In this document: one piece after another, positions 18,354-27,330 of the stretch
How the letters are laid out: each line of letters begins with the position of its first letter
Position numbering within the stretch: position 1 is the first letter of the stretch
Source of the DNA: Bacteroidales bacterium
GTDB lineage: Bacteria; Bacteroidota; Bacteroidia; Bacteroidales; UBA3663
Direction: 5' to 3'
Length of the DNA stretch: 64,000 nt
NCBI GenBank assembly: GCA_017618715.1
Contig: JAFZTS010000067.1
Location: forward strand, 62,001-126,000
Notes under the pieces: model-generated
Database searches by the model: none
What the model was told of the DNA's origin: nothing
Seen by the model: the letters and a program-made list of their open reading frames with translations, nothing else
Program-made: the position numbers and the translations under genes

Positions 18354-19303
18354 TGCAAAGGTTACGCACCGAAATAGAACGTACACCCTTGCGACAACTT
18401 ATCGGTTGTCGTGAGGGTGTTCTGCTTTTGGGCTCGTGCTTCACCGATAATGTCGGCACATGGATGCATGAGCATTGGTTGCCCGTGATGTGTAATCCTT
18501 GGGGCGTGCTCTTCAATCCTGCCAGCATAGCCATGTCTTTGCAGCGCGTCATCAAACCTGTAGAGGCCACCGTCCACTTTGAGCTGAATGAGCTTGATGG
18601 ACGTTATTACAGTTTCGCACATCACGGCAGGTGGAGTGGGACGGATGCCGAGGCCTTGCAACGACAACTTGCCTCTCTTGATGCCGAGGTGCATGACTTC
18701 TGGAAGCAGGCAAGGCATGTGATAGTAACCTTGGGTACAAGCTGGGTGTACGAACGAGAGGGTAGGGTGGTGGCCAATTGCCATAAGTTTCCAGCCAATG
18801 GTTTCGTGCGGCGGCGTCTTTCGGTCGAAGAGATCGTAACTCTCTGGAGCCCAATCATAGAAGCATCGGACGATAAGCATTTCATCTTTACCGTCAGTCC
18901 CATTCGCCATGTCAAGGACGGACTGCATGGCAACCAGCTTTCGAAGGGGACTTTGCTTTTGGCCATTGATGCCTTGCAGGAGCGTTTCGGAGAACGGGTG
19001 GATTATCTGCCCGTATATGAACTATTGATGGATGACCTGCGAGACTATCGCTTCTATGCTGATGATCTGGTTCATCCTTCGTCACTGGCTATCGAGGCAG
19101 TGAAGGAACTCGTCAGCGATTGCTGTTTCGCTTCTCAGACAAAGCAGTACATGACCGAAGCCACACCGATCGTGAGAGCCTTGCGACACCAGCCTTTTGA
19201 CCCGGAATCGGACGAGTACAAGCAATTCAGGCAAGACACTTTGCAACACAAAGATGCATTATTGGCCAAATATGGGTTGCCTTCCTCACATTTTGAGCCG
19301 TGA
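18350..19303 (+). CDS. GSCFA domain protein
   Basis: A 317-residue protein with LLGSCFTDNVG at the N terminus (G28-S29-C30-F31), the name-giving motif of the GSCFA family, followed by NPWGVLFNPASIA and a VTLGTSWVY strand. HFIFTVSPIRH and a late FYADDLVHPS give an SGNH/GDSL-hydrolase-like layout, which suggests an esterase or acyl-group enzyme; function is not established. No signal peptide is visible. The start ATG overlaps the TGA of the preceding small gene; a second ATG follows directly, so the protein may be one residue shorter. Confidence 0.88.
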   Translation: MMQRLRTEIERTPLRQLIGCREGVLLLGSCFTDNVGTWMHEHWLPVMCNPWGVLFNPASIAMSLQRVIKPVEATVHFELNELDGRYYSFAHHGRWSGTDAEALQRQLASLDAEVHDFWKQARHVIVTLGTSWVYEREGRVVANCHKFPANGFVRRRLSVEEIVTLWSPIIEASDDKHFIFTVSPIRHVKDGLHGNQLSKGTLLLAIDALQERFGERVDYLPVYELLMDDLRDYRFYADDLVHPSSLAIEAVKELVSDCCFASQTKQYMTEATPIVRALRHQPFDPESDEYKQFRQDTLQHKDALLAKYGLPSSHFEP

Positions 19304-19305
19304 TA

Positions 19306-19337
19306 TTTGGAAATATGCCTTATTTTTCCTAAATTTG
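19306..19337 (+). promoter_or_regulatory. Promoter of purC
   Basis: TTTG at 19306-19309 and TAAATTTG at 19330-19337 are 20 bases apart and lie 50 bases before the purC ATG. Confidence 0.8.
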
Positions 19338-19386
19338 CGCTGCAAAAATTGAGAATATCCACTACAAAACATAATAAATCAAAGAT

Positions 19387-20334
19387 ATGAGCGCACTCAC
19401 TCGCACTGACTTCAATTTCAAGGGTCAGAAATCTGTTTATCACGGCAAGGTTCGTGACGTCTATAACATTAACGATGACTTGATGGTGATGGTTGCCACC
19501 GACCGCATCTCTGCTTTCGATGTCATCCTTCCTAAAGGCATTCCTTTCAAGGGCCAGGTTTTGAACCAGATTGCTGCCAAGTTCCTCGATGCTACGGCCG
19601 ACATTGTACCCAACTGGAAACTCGCTACACCCGACCCGATGGTTACCGTGGGCCTCAAATGCGAAGGCTTCCGTGTGGAGATGATCATCCGTGGCTATCT
19701 TACCGGTTCGGCTTGGCGTGAGTATAAGAAGGGTTGCCGTGAGTTGTGCGGTGTGAAGCTTCCCGAAGGAATGCGCGAGAACGAGCGATTCCCCGAGCCT
19801 ATCATTACCCCAACAACCAAAGCCGAGGAGGGACACGACCTCAACATCTCGAAGGAGGAGATCATTGCCCAGGGCTTGGTAAGCAAGGAGGATTACGAGC
19901 TCGTTGAGCAATATACTCGTGCCCTCTTCAAGCGTGGCACCGAGATTGCTGCTGCCAAGGGTCTGATTCTCGTCGATACCAAATATGAGTTCGGCAAAAA
20001 GGACGGCAAGGTCTATCTCATCGACGAAATCCACACTCCCGACTCCAGCCGTTATTTCTATGCCGAAGGTTATGAGGAGAAGTTCGAGAAGGGCTTGCCT
20101 CAGAAGCAGCTTTCAAAGGAATTCGTACGCCAGTGGCTCATCGACCACAACTTTATGAACGAGCCTGGACAGGTTATGCCTGAGATTACTGACGAATATG
20201 CCAAGTCGGTGAGCGATCGTTACATCGAACTCTATGAGCACATCGTCGGCGAAAAGTTCGTCCCCGCTGCTGACAATGGTGATATCGCAGCACGTATCGA
20301 GAGGAACGTGAGCAACTATCTTGCCACTCTGTAA
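19387..20334 (+). CDS. purC: SAICAR synthetase
   Basis: A 315-residue phosphoribosylaminoimidazole-succinocarboxamide synthase that joins CAIR and aspartate with ATP in purine synthesis. Motifs include [11 protein letters not shown] near the N terminus, [22 protein letters not shown] and [14 protein letters not shown] near the nucleotide site. The length is the eukaryote/Bacteroidetes-type long form, about 70 residues more than the E. coli enzyme. It has its own promoter and is followed after 23 bases by a glycosyltransferase gene; no other purine gene is near. Confidence 0.96.
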   Translation: MSALTRTDFNFKGQKSVYHGKVRDVYNINDDLMVMVATDRISAFDVILPKGIPFKGQVLNQIAAKFLDATADIVPNWKLATPDPMVTVGLKCEGFRVEMIIRGYLTGSAWREYKKGCRELCGVKLPEGMRENERFPEPIITPTTKAEEGHDLNISKEEIIAQGLVSKEDYELVEQYTRALFKRGTEIAAAKGLILVDTKYEFGKKDGKVYLIDEIHTPDSSRYFYAEGYEEKFEKGLPQKQLSKEFVRQWLIDHNFMNEPGQVMPEITDEYAKSVSDRYIELYEHIVGEKFVPAADNGDIAARIERNVSNYLATL

Positions 20335-20357
20335 GGCGTTGTTCAAGGTTTTTTCAC

Positions 20358-21569
20358 ATGTACCATTATTCCTTCTGGCTGGTAGCTGTGGGCGCAATAT
20401 TTGCGACCGCCTGGCTTATCCAGCTTATCCTGAACCTTGTTGTATGGCAGGGATTGCGACGTCATGCTTGTCGTCAGGCTAAGGCTCCCATCGCTGTGGG
20501 TGGCGAAAAGCCTGGCGTGAGCGTGTTGGTATATAGTCACAATCAGGCTGAGGCATTGGCACGCAACCTGCCTCTGCTCCTCAGCCAGAATTATCCCAAA
20601 TACGAGGTTATTGTGCTCGACGATTGTTCAAGCGACAACACGCAGGACGTACTCACGATGATGGATATGCGTTCCGATATCCTGATGCATACCAAGATTG
20701 ACGAGAAGACACGAGCCATGAGTCATCGCAAGCTCGCTGTATTGCTCGGCACGAAATCATCGCACTATGATATCATCCTGATGACTCATGCCGAGTGCAT
20801 GCCCGCTTCACAAGATTGGATCAGCGGAGTGGTGAGCCATTTTGCCAACCCAGGTATCGAAGTCGTGTTGGGTCCTATCGTCTATGAGCGTCACACGAGT
20901 TTTCTGTCTCGTTTTTGTCAGTTCGATCTCTTCCAGCGATTGCTGTTGATGTTCGGCATCACGCTTTCGATGAAGGCGTATGCAGGCTGGGGTCAGAATC
21001 TGGCTTTCCGCAAGCGAACGTTCTATGCCAATCGCAGTCAGGGATTCCAGCGTCACCTCAAGATGCAACCTGGCGAAGATGACCTCTTTGTGGCCGATGT
21101 GGCTCGTAATGGAAATGTGGCCGTGGATTGTACGTCCGACACGGTAATGAACGACCAGTCGCGGCCCCTTTTCATCAATTGGTCCATCGACCGATTGAAT
21201 CGTGGCTTCACTTCTCGCCTTTATCCTTGGGGTCCGGTTGTAGTTAAGTTTATCGAGTATATTACCCGATATCTCACCGTTATCTCCGGCATCATATTGA
21301 TTGTCTATGCCCTGATGCGTATCTTTTCCAGTACAGGCACGCATCAGCATGCATGGATAGCTTTTGGGGTGGTACTGGCGATGCTTTTGATTCGTCTTGC
21401 GCTCATCGTTTATACCTACGTTGCCTCGGCAAAGGTGCTGAAGCAACGTCCTATGGCAGGTTGGCCCATTCTATGCGACCTATATATGCCATTTGTGGAT
21501 CTTTGGTATCGTTGCAAGGCGATCATCTATCGCAAGCGTTTTGGCGTAGGAAAGGTAGGACTGTATTAA
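20358..21569 (+). CDS. Membrane-bound family 2 glycosyltransferase
   Basis: A 403-residue GT2 enzyme. An N-terminal membrane helix (residues about 7-28) is followed by a GT-A domain with GVSVLVYSHNQAEAL, YEVIVLDDCSSDNT (nucleotide-sugar DD) and a later PGEDDLFVADV acidic segment. Two or three membrane helices close the protein (around 295-315 and 330-355). It would add a sugar at the inner membrane, but donor and acceptor are unknown and no polysaccharide cluster surrounds it. It begins 23 bases after purC and probably shares that transcript. Confidence 0.85.
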   Translation: MYHYSFWLVAVGAIFATAWLIQLILNLVVWQGLRRHACRQAKAPIAVGGEKPGVSVLVYSHNQAEALARNLPLLLSQNYPKYEVIVLDDCSSDNTQDVLTMMDMRSDILMHTKIDEKTRAMSHRKLAVLLGTKSSHYDIILMTHAECMPASQDWISGVVSHFANPGIEVVLGPIVYERHTSFLSRFCQFDLFQRLLLMFGITLSMKAYAGWGQNLAFRKRTFYANRSQGFQRHLKMQPGEDDLFVADVARNGNVAVDCTSDTVMNDQSRPLFINWSIDRLNRGFTSRLYPWGPVVVKFIEYITRYLTVISGIILIVYALMRIFSSTGTHQHAWIAFGVVLAMLLIRLALIVYTYVASAKVLKQRPMAGWPILCDLYMPFVDLWYRCKAIIYRKRFGVGKVGLY

Positions 21570-21588
21570 TGATTGTTTGGCTGCGTAT

Positions 21589-21930
21589 TTATCCAATACG
21601 TGCCTCAATAAGGGGTTGATCCCAATAGATTACTCCATTGGCATCCGCTGCAAGCTCATCGGCCACTGAAGGGAGTTCGTTCATCAGCTCCTTTTCCCTT
21701 TTCTTTGACCTTCTTCCGGCAGCCTCATAGACGGTTTTGCAAAAATATGCATCGTATGAGATTGCATAATCGTCGTCTGCATTGTGAGGAAAGAAGTTCA
21801 CGGCTATCTCATATTTGATGTTGCCACATTCGGACGTTGAGATCAGCAGCACCGAAGCAGCATGTCGTTTCACGTTGTTGTAGGTGCATTCAGCCTTGAA
21901 ATACTGTTCAAAAACATTAACTGTAGCCAT
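21589..21930 (-). CDS. Uncharacterised 113-residue protein downstream of lrp
   Basis: I do not recognise this family. The protein begins MATVNVFEQYFKAECTYNNV, has alternating hydrophobic strands through the middle (SVLLISTSE, KYEIAVNFFPH), a short basic stretch RRSKKREKE near residue 78 and an acidic C-terminal third. It lacks a signal peptide and membrane segments, so it should be cytoplasmic. It starts 28 bases after the lrp stop on the same strand and probably belongs to the same transcript. Convergent with the glycosyltransferase gene, 19 bases from its end. Confidence 0.65.
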   Translation of the reverse strand: MATVNVFEQYFKAECTYNNVKRHAASVLLISTSECGNIKYEIAVNFFPHNADDDYAISYDAYFCKTVYEAAGRRSKKREKELMNELPSVADELAADANGVIYWDQPLIEARIG

Positions 21931-21958
21931 AGTTTTTTCTTTTGACGGTTTTGGGGTT

Positions 21959-22423
21959 TTATATGTTTATGCCATAGTTCTGCTTTATCTCGCTCATGAC
22001 GAAGGTGCTCTCGATGGCACCCACCGAGTCGATGTCGCCGAGTTTGTTGAGCACAAATTCCTGGTATTGCTTCATGTCGCGTGCGCGTACTTTTAATAAA
22101 TAATCGTAGGCACCGCTCGTGTTATAGCACTCCGTCACTTCAGGGATGCGCTGGATGCGACGAGTGAAGGCATCGGCAATCTCGTGGTTGATTTGTTTCA
22201 GCTTCACCTTGCAGAATACCAGCAGTCCCTGTCCCAGTTTCTCGGGGTCGAGCACGGCCACGTATTTCTTGATGTAACCCTGTCTTTCGAGTCGTTTTTG
22301 GCGCTCAAAGACGGGTGTGGGAGTCAAATTTACGGCATCAGCCAGCTCTTTTGTGGTCAATTTCGCATTTTTTTGAAGCGTTTTGAGTATCAGCAAGTCG
22401 GTTTTGTCTAATGTCTCGGTCAT
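21959..22423 (-). CDS. Lrp/AsnC family transcriptional regulator
   Basis: A 154-residue regulator with an N-terminal winged helix-turn-helix (DLLILKTLQKNAKLTTKELA, then TPTPVFERQKRLERQGYI) and a C-terminal RAM effector domain (GLLVFCKVKLKQ, with SGAYDYLLKVRARDM and a final DSVGAIESTFVM). Such proteins form octamers and sense amino acids. It diverges from the O-acetylhomoserine sulfhydrylase gene, with the two promoters back to back, so control of methionine or cysteine synthesis and of its own gene is a reasonable inference. Confidence 0.92.
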   Translation of the reverse strand: MTETLDKTDLLILKTLQKNAKLTTKELADAVNLTPTPVFERQKRLERQGYIKKYVAVLDPEKLGQGLLVFCKVKLKQINHEIADAFTRRIQRIPEVTECYNTSGAYDYLLKVRARDMKQYQEFVLNKLGDIDSVGAIESTFVMSEIKQNYGINI

Positions 22424-22493
22424 GAATTTGGATTTTTATTCTGTTTGGAGTACTTCGGGGGGGTCGTCTTAGAAAAGTATTCTTTCGATGGCG

Positions 22494-22525
22494 CAAATAT
22501 AGTGATAAATTCTAATTTTCACAAG
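22494..22525 (-). promoter_or_regulatory. Promoter of the lrp gene
   Basis: On the minus strand TATATTTG (22494-22501) lies 20 bases from CTTG (22522-22525). It is back to back with the metY promoter; the two upstream elements are 3 bases apart. Confidence 0.7.
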
Positions 22526-22540
22526 AAATTTGGAGAATTT
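22507..22540. promoter_or_regulatory. Possible Lrp operator between divergent promoters
   Basis: AAATTCT at 22507-22513 is mirrored by AGAATTT at 22534-22540, centred exactly between the two upstream promoter elements. The symmetry and place suit an Lrp-type site, but this is inference from position only. Confidence 0.4.
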
Positions 22541-22560
22541 ATTCAATCGCCGTACCTTTG
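22529..22560 (+). promoter_or_regulatory. Promoter of the O-acetylhomoserine sulfhydrylase gene
   Basis: TTTG at 22529-22532 and TACCTTTG at 22553-22560 are 20 bases apart; the ATG lies 32 bases downstream, leaving no room for a SAM riboswitch. Confidence 0.85.
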
Positions 22561-22591
22561 CACCCGTAAAATAACTAAAAATTGTAAGATT

Positions 22592-23884
22592 ATGTGTGCA
22601 AAAAAGAATTATCGTTTCGAGACCCTTCAACTTCATGTAGGACAAGAGCAGGCCGATCCGGCAACTGATGCCCGTGCCGTGCCCATCTATCAGACCACGA
22701 GTTATGTATTTCACAATAGCCAGCATGCTGCTGACCGTTTCGGGTTGCGTGATGCAGGCAACATCTATGGTCGTCTGACCAACTCCACACAAGGTGTGTT
22801 TGAGGATCGTGTGGCTGCCTTGGAGGGAGGCGTAGTGGGTCTGGCCGTTGCCAGTGGAGCCGCTGCCATCACCTACGCTCTGCAGAATATCGTGCAGGCC
22901 GGTGACCACATTGTAGCAGCCGACAACCTCTATGGCGGTTCGTATAATCTGATTACCCATACGCTTGCCACGCAGGGCGTCACCAATACCATTGTCAATG
23001 TAAATGACCTTGCCGCGCTGGAGGCAGCTATTCAGCCAAATACTAAAGTGGTGTATGCCGAGACTTTCGGCAACCCCAACAGTGACGTGCTCGACATCGA
23101 GGGAGTGGCAGCCGTAGCGCATAAGTATGGCATCCCGTTCATCGTGGACAATACTTTCGGCACACCCTATCTGATCCGTCCTTTGGAGCATGGTGCCGAC
23201 ATCGTGGTTCATTCGGCCACGAAGTTCCTGGGTGGTCACGGTACCAGTCTCGGTGGTGTCATTGTCGATGGTGGCAAGTTCGACTGGCTGGCTAATCCCG
23301 ACAAGTTCCCCACCTTGGCCAAACCCGATCCTTCGTATCACGGCATCGTCTTCGCCCAGGCTGTAGGAGCTGCCGCGTACGTCACACGCATTCGTGCCGT
23401 CCTGCTTCGCGATACGGGTGCTACTATCTCGCCCTTCAATGCATTCATCCTGTTACAGGGTGTCGAGACATTGAGCCTGCGTGTGGAACGTCATGTCGAG
23501 AATGCGCTCAAGGTGGTGGACTTCCTTGCCAAGCATCCCAAGGTGGCCAAGGTGAACCATCCAGCCTTGGAGAGTCATCCCGACCACCAGCTCTACAAGA
23601 AGTACTTCCCCAACGGTGGCGGCTCGATCTTCACGTTCGAGATCAAGGGAGGACAGGAGGAGGCGTGGAAGTTTATCGATGCGCTCCAGATATTCTCGCT
23701 GCTGGCCAATGTGGCTGATGTGAAGAGTCTCGTCATCCATCCCTATACGACGACTCACTCACAGCTTTCACCCGAGGAATTGGCCGAACAGCATATCACT
23801 CCCTCGACCATCCGACTGTCGGTCGGCACGGAACATATCGAGGACATTCTTGAGGATCTCGCTCAAGCCTTTGAAAAAATATAA
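22592..23884 (+). CDS. metY: O-acetylhomoserine sulfhydrylase
   Basis: A 430-residue PLP enzyme of the Cys/Met metabolism family that makes homocysteine (or a related thioether) from O-acetylhomoserine and sulfide. The PLP lysine lies in HSATKFLGGHGTSLGG (K211), with YGRLTNSTQGVFEDRVAALE and VVYAETFGNPNSDVLDIE typical of the MetY branch; SLLANVADVKSLVIHP and TIRLSVGTEHIEDI close the protein. The ATG at 22592 is chosen because the promoter lies just upstream; the open frame before it overlaps that promoter. Divergent from lrp and 9 bases before an SDR gene. Confidence 0.95.
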   Translation: MCAKKNYRFETLQLHVGQEQADPATDARAVPIYQTTSYVFHNSQHAADRFGLRDAGNIYGRLTNSTQGVFEDRVAALEGGVVGLAVASGAAAITYALQNIVQAGDHIVAADNLYGGSYNLITHTLATQGVTNTIVNVNDLAALEAAIQPNTKVVYAETFGNPNSDVLDIEGVAAVAHKYGIPFIVDNTFGTPYLIRPLEHGADIVVHSATKFLGGHGTSLGGVIVDGGKFDWLANPDKFPTLAKPDPSYHGIVFAQAVGAAAYVTRIRAVLLRDTGATISPFNAFILLQGVETLSLRVERHVENALKVVDFLAKHPKVAKVNHPALESHPDHQLYKKYFPNGGGSIFTFEIKGGQEEAWKFIDALQIFSLLANVADVKSLVIHPYTTTHSQLSPEELAEQHITPSTIRLSVGTEHIEDILEDLAQAFEKI

Positions 23885-23893
23885 AAATAGCAA

Positions 23894-24604
23894 ATGAAAG
23901 AAAAGATTGTATTGGTAACAGGTGCAAATAAAGGCATCGGATTTGGTATCGCAAAGCATCTTGGCCTCAGTGGCTGGAAGGTTGTCATCGGTGCTCGAAA
24001 CAATGATCGGGCTTCGGAAGCTATCGCAAAACTGGCATCATCAGGCATCGATGTACTCGGTTGGATTAACATCGAACTGAAAGACCTCGTAGGTCTTGAG
24101 CAGGCCGCCAAGGAGGTGAATGAAAAATATCCCAAGTTGTCGCTCCTCATCAACAATGCGGGCATCCCAGGCAACATGGGTGTCGATAGCCAGCATACCG
24201 ACATCGCCGACATCAGGGAAACCATCGACGTGAACTTCATAGGCACCTTCGCGCTTACCAAGGCACTCATGCCTTTGCTCGAAAAGAACGGCGGCAGGAT
24301 TGTCAACGTCACAGTGCCCTCCGAGATCAGTCCCTATTGGCATCCGCTCGCCTACGTGGCAAGCAAGGCAGCCCAGAACGCCATGATGGGTGTGATGGCA
24401 ATGGAGTTTCAGCAAAGCGACTCGCCTTTGGAGGTGTTCTCCGTCCATCCTGGGCCGACGACGACCGATTTGAACGGCAATATGAGTCTTCCCGGTTTCC
24501 ATGACATTGAGACGGTGGGTCAAAAGATGGCCGAGCTAATCAATGACGGCAATAGCCATCAGGGGGAGTTTATCGAACTCTACCCGATTGTAAAAGAGGA
24601 TTAA
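23894..24604 (+). CDS. Short-chain dehydrogenase/reductase
   Basis: A 236-residue classical SDR with TGANKGIGFGIA for NAD(P) binding at residues 10-21, LLINNAGIPGNMG near residue 87 and the catalytic YVASK near residue 155. The sequence resembles carbonyl-reductase-like SDRs (long FHDIETVGQKMAELI tail) rather than FabG. The substrate is unknown. It sits between metY (9 bases) and cysK (30 bases) and probably shares the metY promoter, so it may be under the same amino-acid control; a role in sulfur metabolism has no direct support. Confidence 0.85.
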   Translation: MKEKIVLVTGANKGIGFGIAKHLGLSGWKVVIGARNNDRASEAIAKLASSGIDVLGWINIELKDLVGLEQAAKEVNEKYPKLSLLINNAGIPGNMGVDSQHTDIADIRETIDVNFIGTFALTKALMPLLEKNGGRIVNVTVPSEISPYWHPLAYVASKAAQNAMMGVMAMEFQQSDSPLEVFSVHPGPTTTDLNGNMSLPGFHDIETVGQKMAELINDGNSHQGEFIELYPIVKED

Positions 24605-24634
24605 AAAGAACATATTTATTAAAACATCGAAGAC

Positions 24635-25567
24635 ATGGCAAAGATTTCAAAACAGTTGACCGATCTCATCGGCAACACCCCACTTGTGGAGCTCAACAAG
24701 TTTTCACGTGCAAAGGGCATTGACACACCCGTCCTTGCCAAGGTAGAGTTTTTTAATCCAGGCGGTAGTGTAAAAGACCGTATCGCCCTGGCAATGATTG
24801 AAGACGCTGAACAGAAAGGCCTCCTGAAGCCGGGAGCCACCATCATCGAGCCAACCAGCGGCAATACGGGCGTAGGTCTGGCAATGGTCAGTGCTGTGAA
24901 AGGATACAAACTTATCCTCACCATGCCCGAGACGATGAGCATCGAGCGACGCAATCTGGTGAAGGCATACGGTGCCGTGGTGCAGTTGACTCCTGGCAAG
25001 GACGGCATGCCCGGCGCTATCCGTGCAGCCGAGGAGTTGCGTGACAAGACGCCTGGCAGCATCATCCTTCAGCAGTTCGAAAACACTGCCAATCCTGCCA
25101 AGCACTATGCCACCACGGGCCCCGAGATTTGGCGCGATACCGACGGTAAGGTGGATATCCTGGTAGCAGGAGTAGGCACAGGAGGCACCATCAGTGGAAC
25201 AGGCAAATACTTGAAGGAGCAGAATCCGAACATCAAAGTGATTGCTGTCGAACCGAAGTCTTCGCCAGTACTGAACGGCGGACCGAGCGGCCCACACAAG
25301 ATTCAGGGCATTGGAGCAGGCTTCGTTCCAAAGACCTACGATGCACAGGTCATCGATGAAGTGTTCGATGTCGAGAACGATGACGCCATCGCCACCGGTC
25401 GCGAGATAGCTCGTCAGGAAGGCTTGCTCGTAGGCATCTCAGCAGGTGCAGCTCTCTTTGCTGCCGGCGAGGTGGCACGTCGTCCCGAGAACAAAGGCAA
25501 AGTGGTTGTCGTTGTTCTTCCCGACACGGGCGAGCGTTACCTCTCGACCGTCCTTTTCGCCGAGTAG
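24635..25567 (+). CDS. cysK: Cysteine synthase A
   Basis: A 310-residue PLP enzyme that makes cysteine from O-acetylserine and sulfide. The PLP lysine is in [11 protein letters not shown] (K47); [11 protein letters not shown] binds substrate, [13 protein letters not shown] holds the phosphate and [12 protein letters not shown] follows. Length and motifs fit CysK rather than cystathionine beta-synthase, since no CBS domains follow. It ends the metY-SDR-cysK block and is followed by a very strong terminator 27 bases on. Confidence 0.96.
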   Translation: MAKISKQLTDLIGNTPLVELNKFSRAKGIDTPVLAKVEFFNPGGSVKDRIALAMIEDAEQKGLLKPGATIIEPTSGNTGVGLAMVSAVKGYKLILTMPETMSIERRNLVKAYGAVVQLTPGKDGMPGAIRAAEELRDKTPGSIILQQFENTANPAKHYATTGPEIWRDTDGKVDILVAGVGTGGTISGTGKYLKEQNPNIKVIAVEPKSSPVLNGGPSGPHKIQGIGAGFVPKTYDAQVIDEVFDVENDDAIATGREIARQEGLLVGISAGAALFAAGEVARRPENKGKVVVVVLPDTGERYLSTVLFAE

Positions 25568-25594
25568 GGGATCATTAAGGCTGAATTAATCAAT

Positions 25595-25650
25595 AAAGAC
25601 AAAGACAACTCATGGACAATTATGCGTCCATGAGTTGTCTTTGTCTTTTT
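25595..25650 (+). terminator. Strong terminator between cysK and the AspT gene
   Basis: A perfect 23-bp stem (25595-25617 with 25626-25648) around an 8-base loop, followed by T bases. It separates two converging genes and can serve both strands; on the minus strand the tail is TTTATTG. Confidence 0.95.
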
Positions 25651-25662
25651 ATGTTCTGACTA

Positions 25663-27327
25663 TTACAGCAAGAACAGTAACAGCACCTGAATGATGATGA
25701 CTCGGAGGAACATGCCGAGCGGATAGACGGTGGCATAGCTGACGGCGGGGGCATCGCCCTCGACGCTGTCGTTGGCGTAGGTGAGCGCCATCGGGTTGGC
25801 CATGCTTCCGCAGAGCGTGCCGTAGATCGTGCCCAGATCCATCTTACCCCACTTGAGACACCATAGGGCAATAAGCAAGACGGGCAAGACGGTGATGAGG
25901 AAGCCCAGTAAGATCCAAAGAGCACCCTCGGGACGCAGCATCGTGCCAATGAAGTCGGCGCCTGAATCCAAGCCGAGGCAAGCGAGGTAGAGCGAAAGTC
26001 CAACACCACGAAGCATCAGGTTGGCTGAGCGCGTGGTATAGGTCCGCAGGTGCAGACGTGCTCCGTATGCTCCCATAAGGATGCCTGCGATAATGGGACC
26101 GCCAGCCAGTCCGAGACGTACCGGCAGGGTGACACCTGGTACGAAGATGGGGATGCAGCCCAGAGCCAAACCGAGGGTGATACCTACGAAGATGGATGCG
26201 AGGTTGGGATCCTGGAGCGTCTGATGGGCATTACCAAGTTCATCTTGAGCCTTAGCGATGTCTTCGGCACGACCCACGACGGTGAGACGGTCGCCATATT
26301 GCAGTACGAGGTTTGGCGTGGCCAGCAGGTTGAGGCCCATGCGTCCCACGCGACTCACATTGAGACGATAGCGCTTGTGGAGGCGCAGCGAGCCAAGTTT
26401 GCGTCCGTTGGTCGAACTTTGCGTGACAATGATCTTTTTCGAGATAAGTTGTCCATCGAGATGATCCCAATCGACATCCTTGCGGTTCCAGTCCTGGCTC
26501 TTGTCCTGCAGGCCAAAGAGCACGGTGAGCTGCGGGATAAACTGCTCCTCGGTGACGACCATCAGGCGGTCGTCGGCCTGGAGGCTCGTATCACCCACGG
26601 GACTGAGTGTCGTGTCGGCGTCACGCCAGATGCGTGATACGATGAACTTGGCGGGCGTCAGGTTCACGACATCCTTCAGCTTTTGGTCGAAGAGGGCGGG
26701 GTTCTTGACCTGGAAGGTCGCGAAGTAGGGCTCCTTGCCATCGTCCTGCGGCAGGTGATTGGCTTGTTGGGCGATGCGCAACTTGTTGAGGAACGCCATC
26801 GCAAGGATAACACCGACAACACCCAGCGGATAGGTGACCGCACAGCCCAAGGCGGAGCTGTGCGAGTCGATGCCGAGTTGGGTGAGCGTCTGTTGAGCTG
26901 CCGCGAGTGCGGGTGTGTTTGTGACGGCACCACTCAGGATGCCTGCCATGTCGGCCATAGGCACATTGCATGCGAAGGCCAGTGCGACAGCCAAGGCTGT
27001 GCCCAAAAGGACGTTGGCCGTGCTGATGATATTGAGTCGTACACCTTCACCCTTGAAGGTGGCAAAGAAACCTGGGCCGACCTGCAGGCCGACCTCATAG
27101 ACAAAGAGCACCAAGCCGAAACTCTGCGCGAAATGCAGCATCTGCGGGTCGATGGAGAAGCCAAGGCTTCCGGCCAAGATGCCCACGAAGAAGACGAATG
27201 TGGCGCCCAGTGAGATGCCGGCCACCCTGATTTTGCCCAGTGCTGTGCCCAAAGCAATAATACAGGCCAACACAACGGTGGCCTGTATCGGTGAATGAAG
27301 CGTGAATAGCTCGTTAAGCCAGTTCAT
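25663..27327 (-). CDS. Aspartate:alanine exchanger family transporter (YidE/YbjL type)
   Basis: A 554-residue inner-membrane protein with two five- or six-helix AspT-type halves (roughly residues 10-165 and 385-554) around two RCK_C/TrkA-C domains (about 190-285 and 290-370). The duplicated FVGILAGSLGF and GPIIAGILMGAYGA-type repeats are visible, as is GSMANPMALTYAND near the C terminus. Family members exchange aspartate and alanine or carry other dicarboxylates; substrate is not shown. The ATG lies 3 bases after the acyl-CoA dehydrogenase stop, so it is the last gene of the etf operon, an unexpected partner. Confidence 0.9.
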   Translation of the reverse strand: MNWLNELFTLHSPIQATVVLACIIALGTALGKIRVAGISLGATFVFFVGILAGSLGFSIDPQMLHFAQSFGLVLFVYEVGLQVGPGFFATFKGEGVRLNIISTANVLLGTALAVALAFACNVPMADMAGILSGAVTNTPALAAAQQTLTQLGIDSHSSALGCAVTYPLGVVGVILAMAFLNKLRIAQQANHLPQDDGKEPYFATFQVKNPALFDQKLKDVVNLTPAKFIVSRIWRDADTTLSPVGDTSLQADDRLMVVTEEQFIPQLTVLFGLQDKSQDWNRKDVDWDHLDGQLISKKIIVTQSSTNGRKLGSLRLHKRYRLNVSRVGRMGLNLLATPNLVLQYGDRLTVVGRAEDIAKAQDELGNAHQTLQDPNLASIFVGITLGLALGCIPIFVPGVTLPVRLGLAGGPIIAGILMGAYGARLHLRTYTTRSANLMLRGVGLSLYLACLGLDSGADFIGTMLRPEGALWILLGFLITVLPVLLIALWCLKWGKMDLGTIYGTLCGSMANPMALTYANDSVEGDAPAVSYATVYPLGMFLRVIIIQVLLLFLL

Positions 27328-27330
27328 GTA

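Noticed and set aside
22561..22591. SAM or methionine riboswitch before the O-acetylhomoserine sulfhydrylase gene
   Set aside because: Only about 30 bases lie between the promoter and the ATG, too little for a known aptamer.
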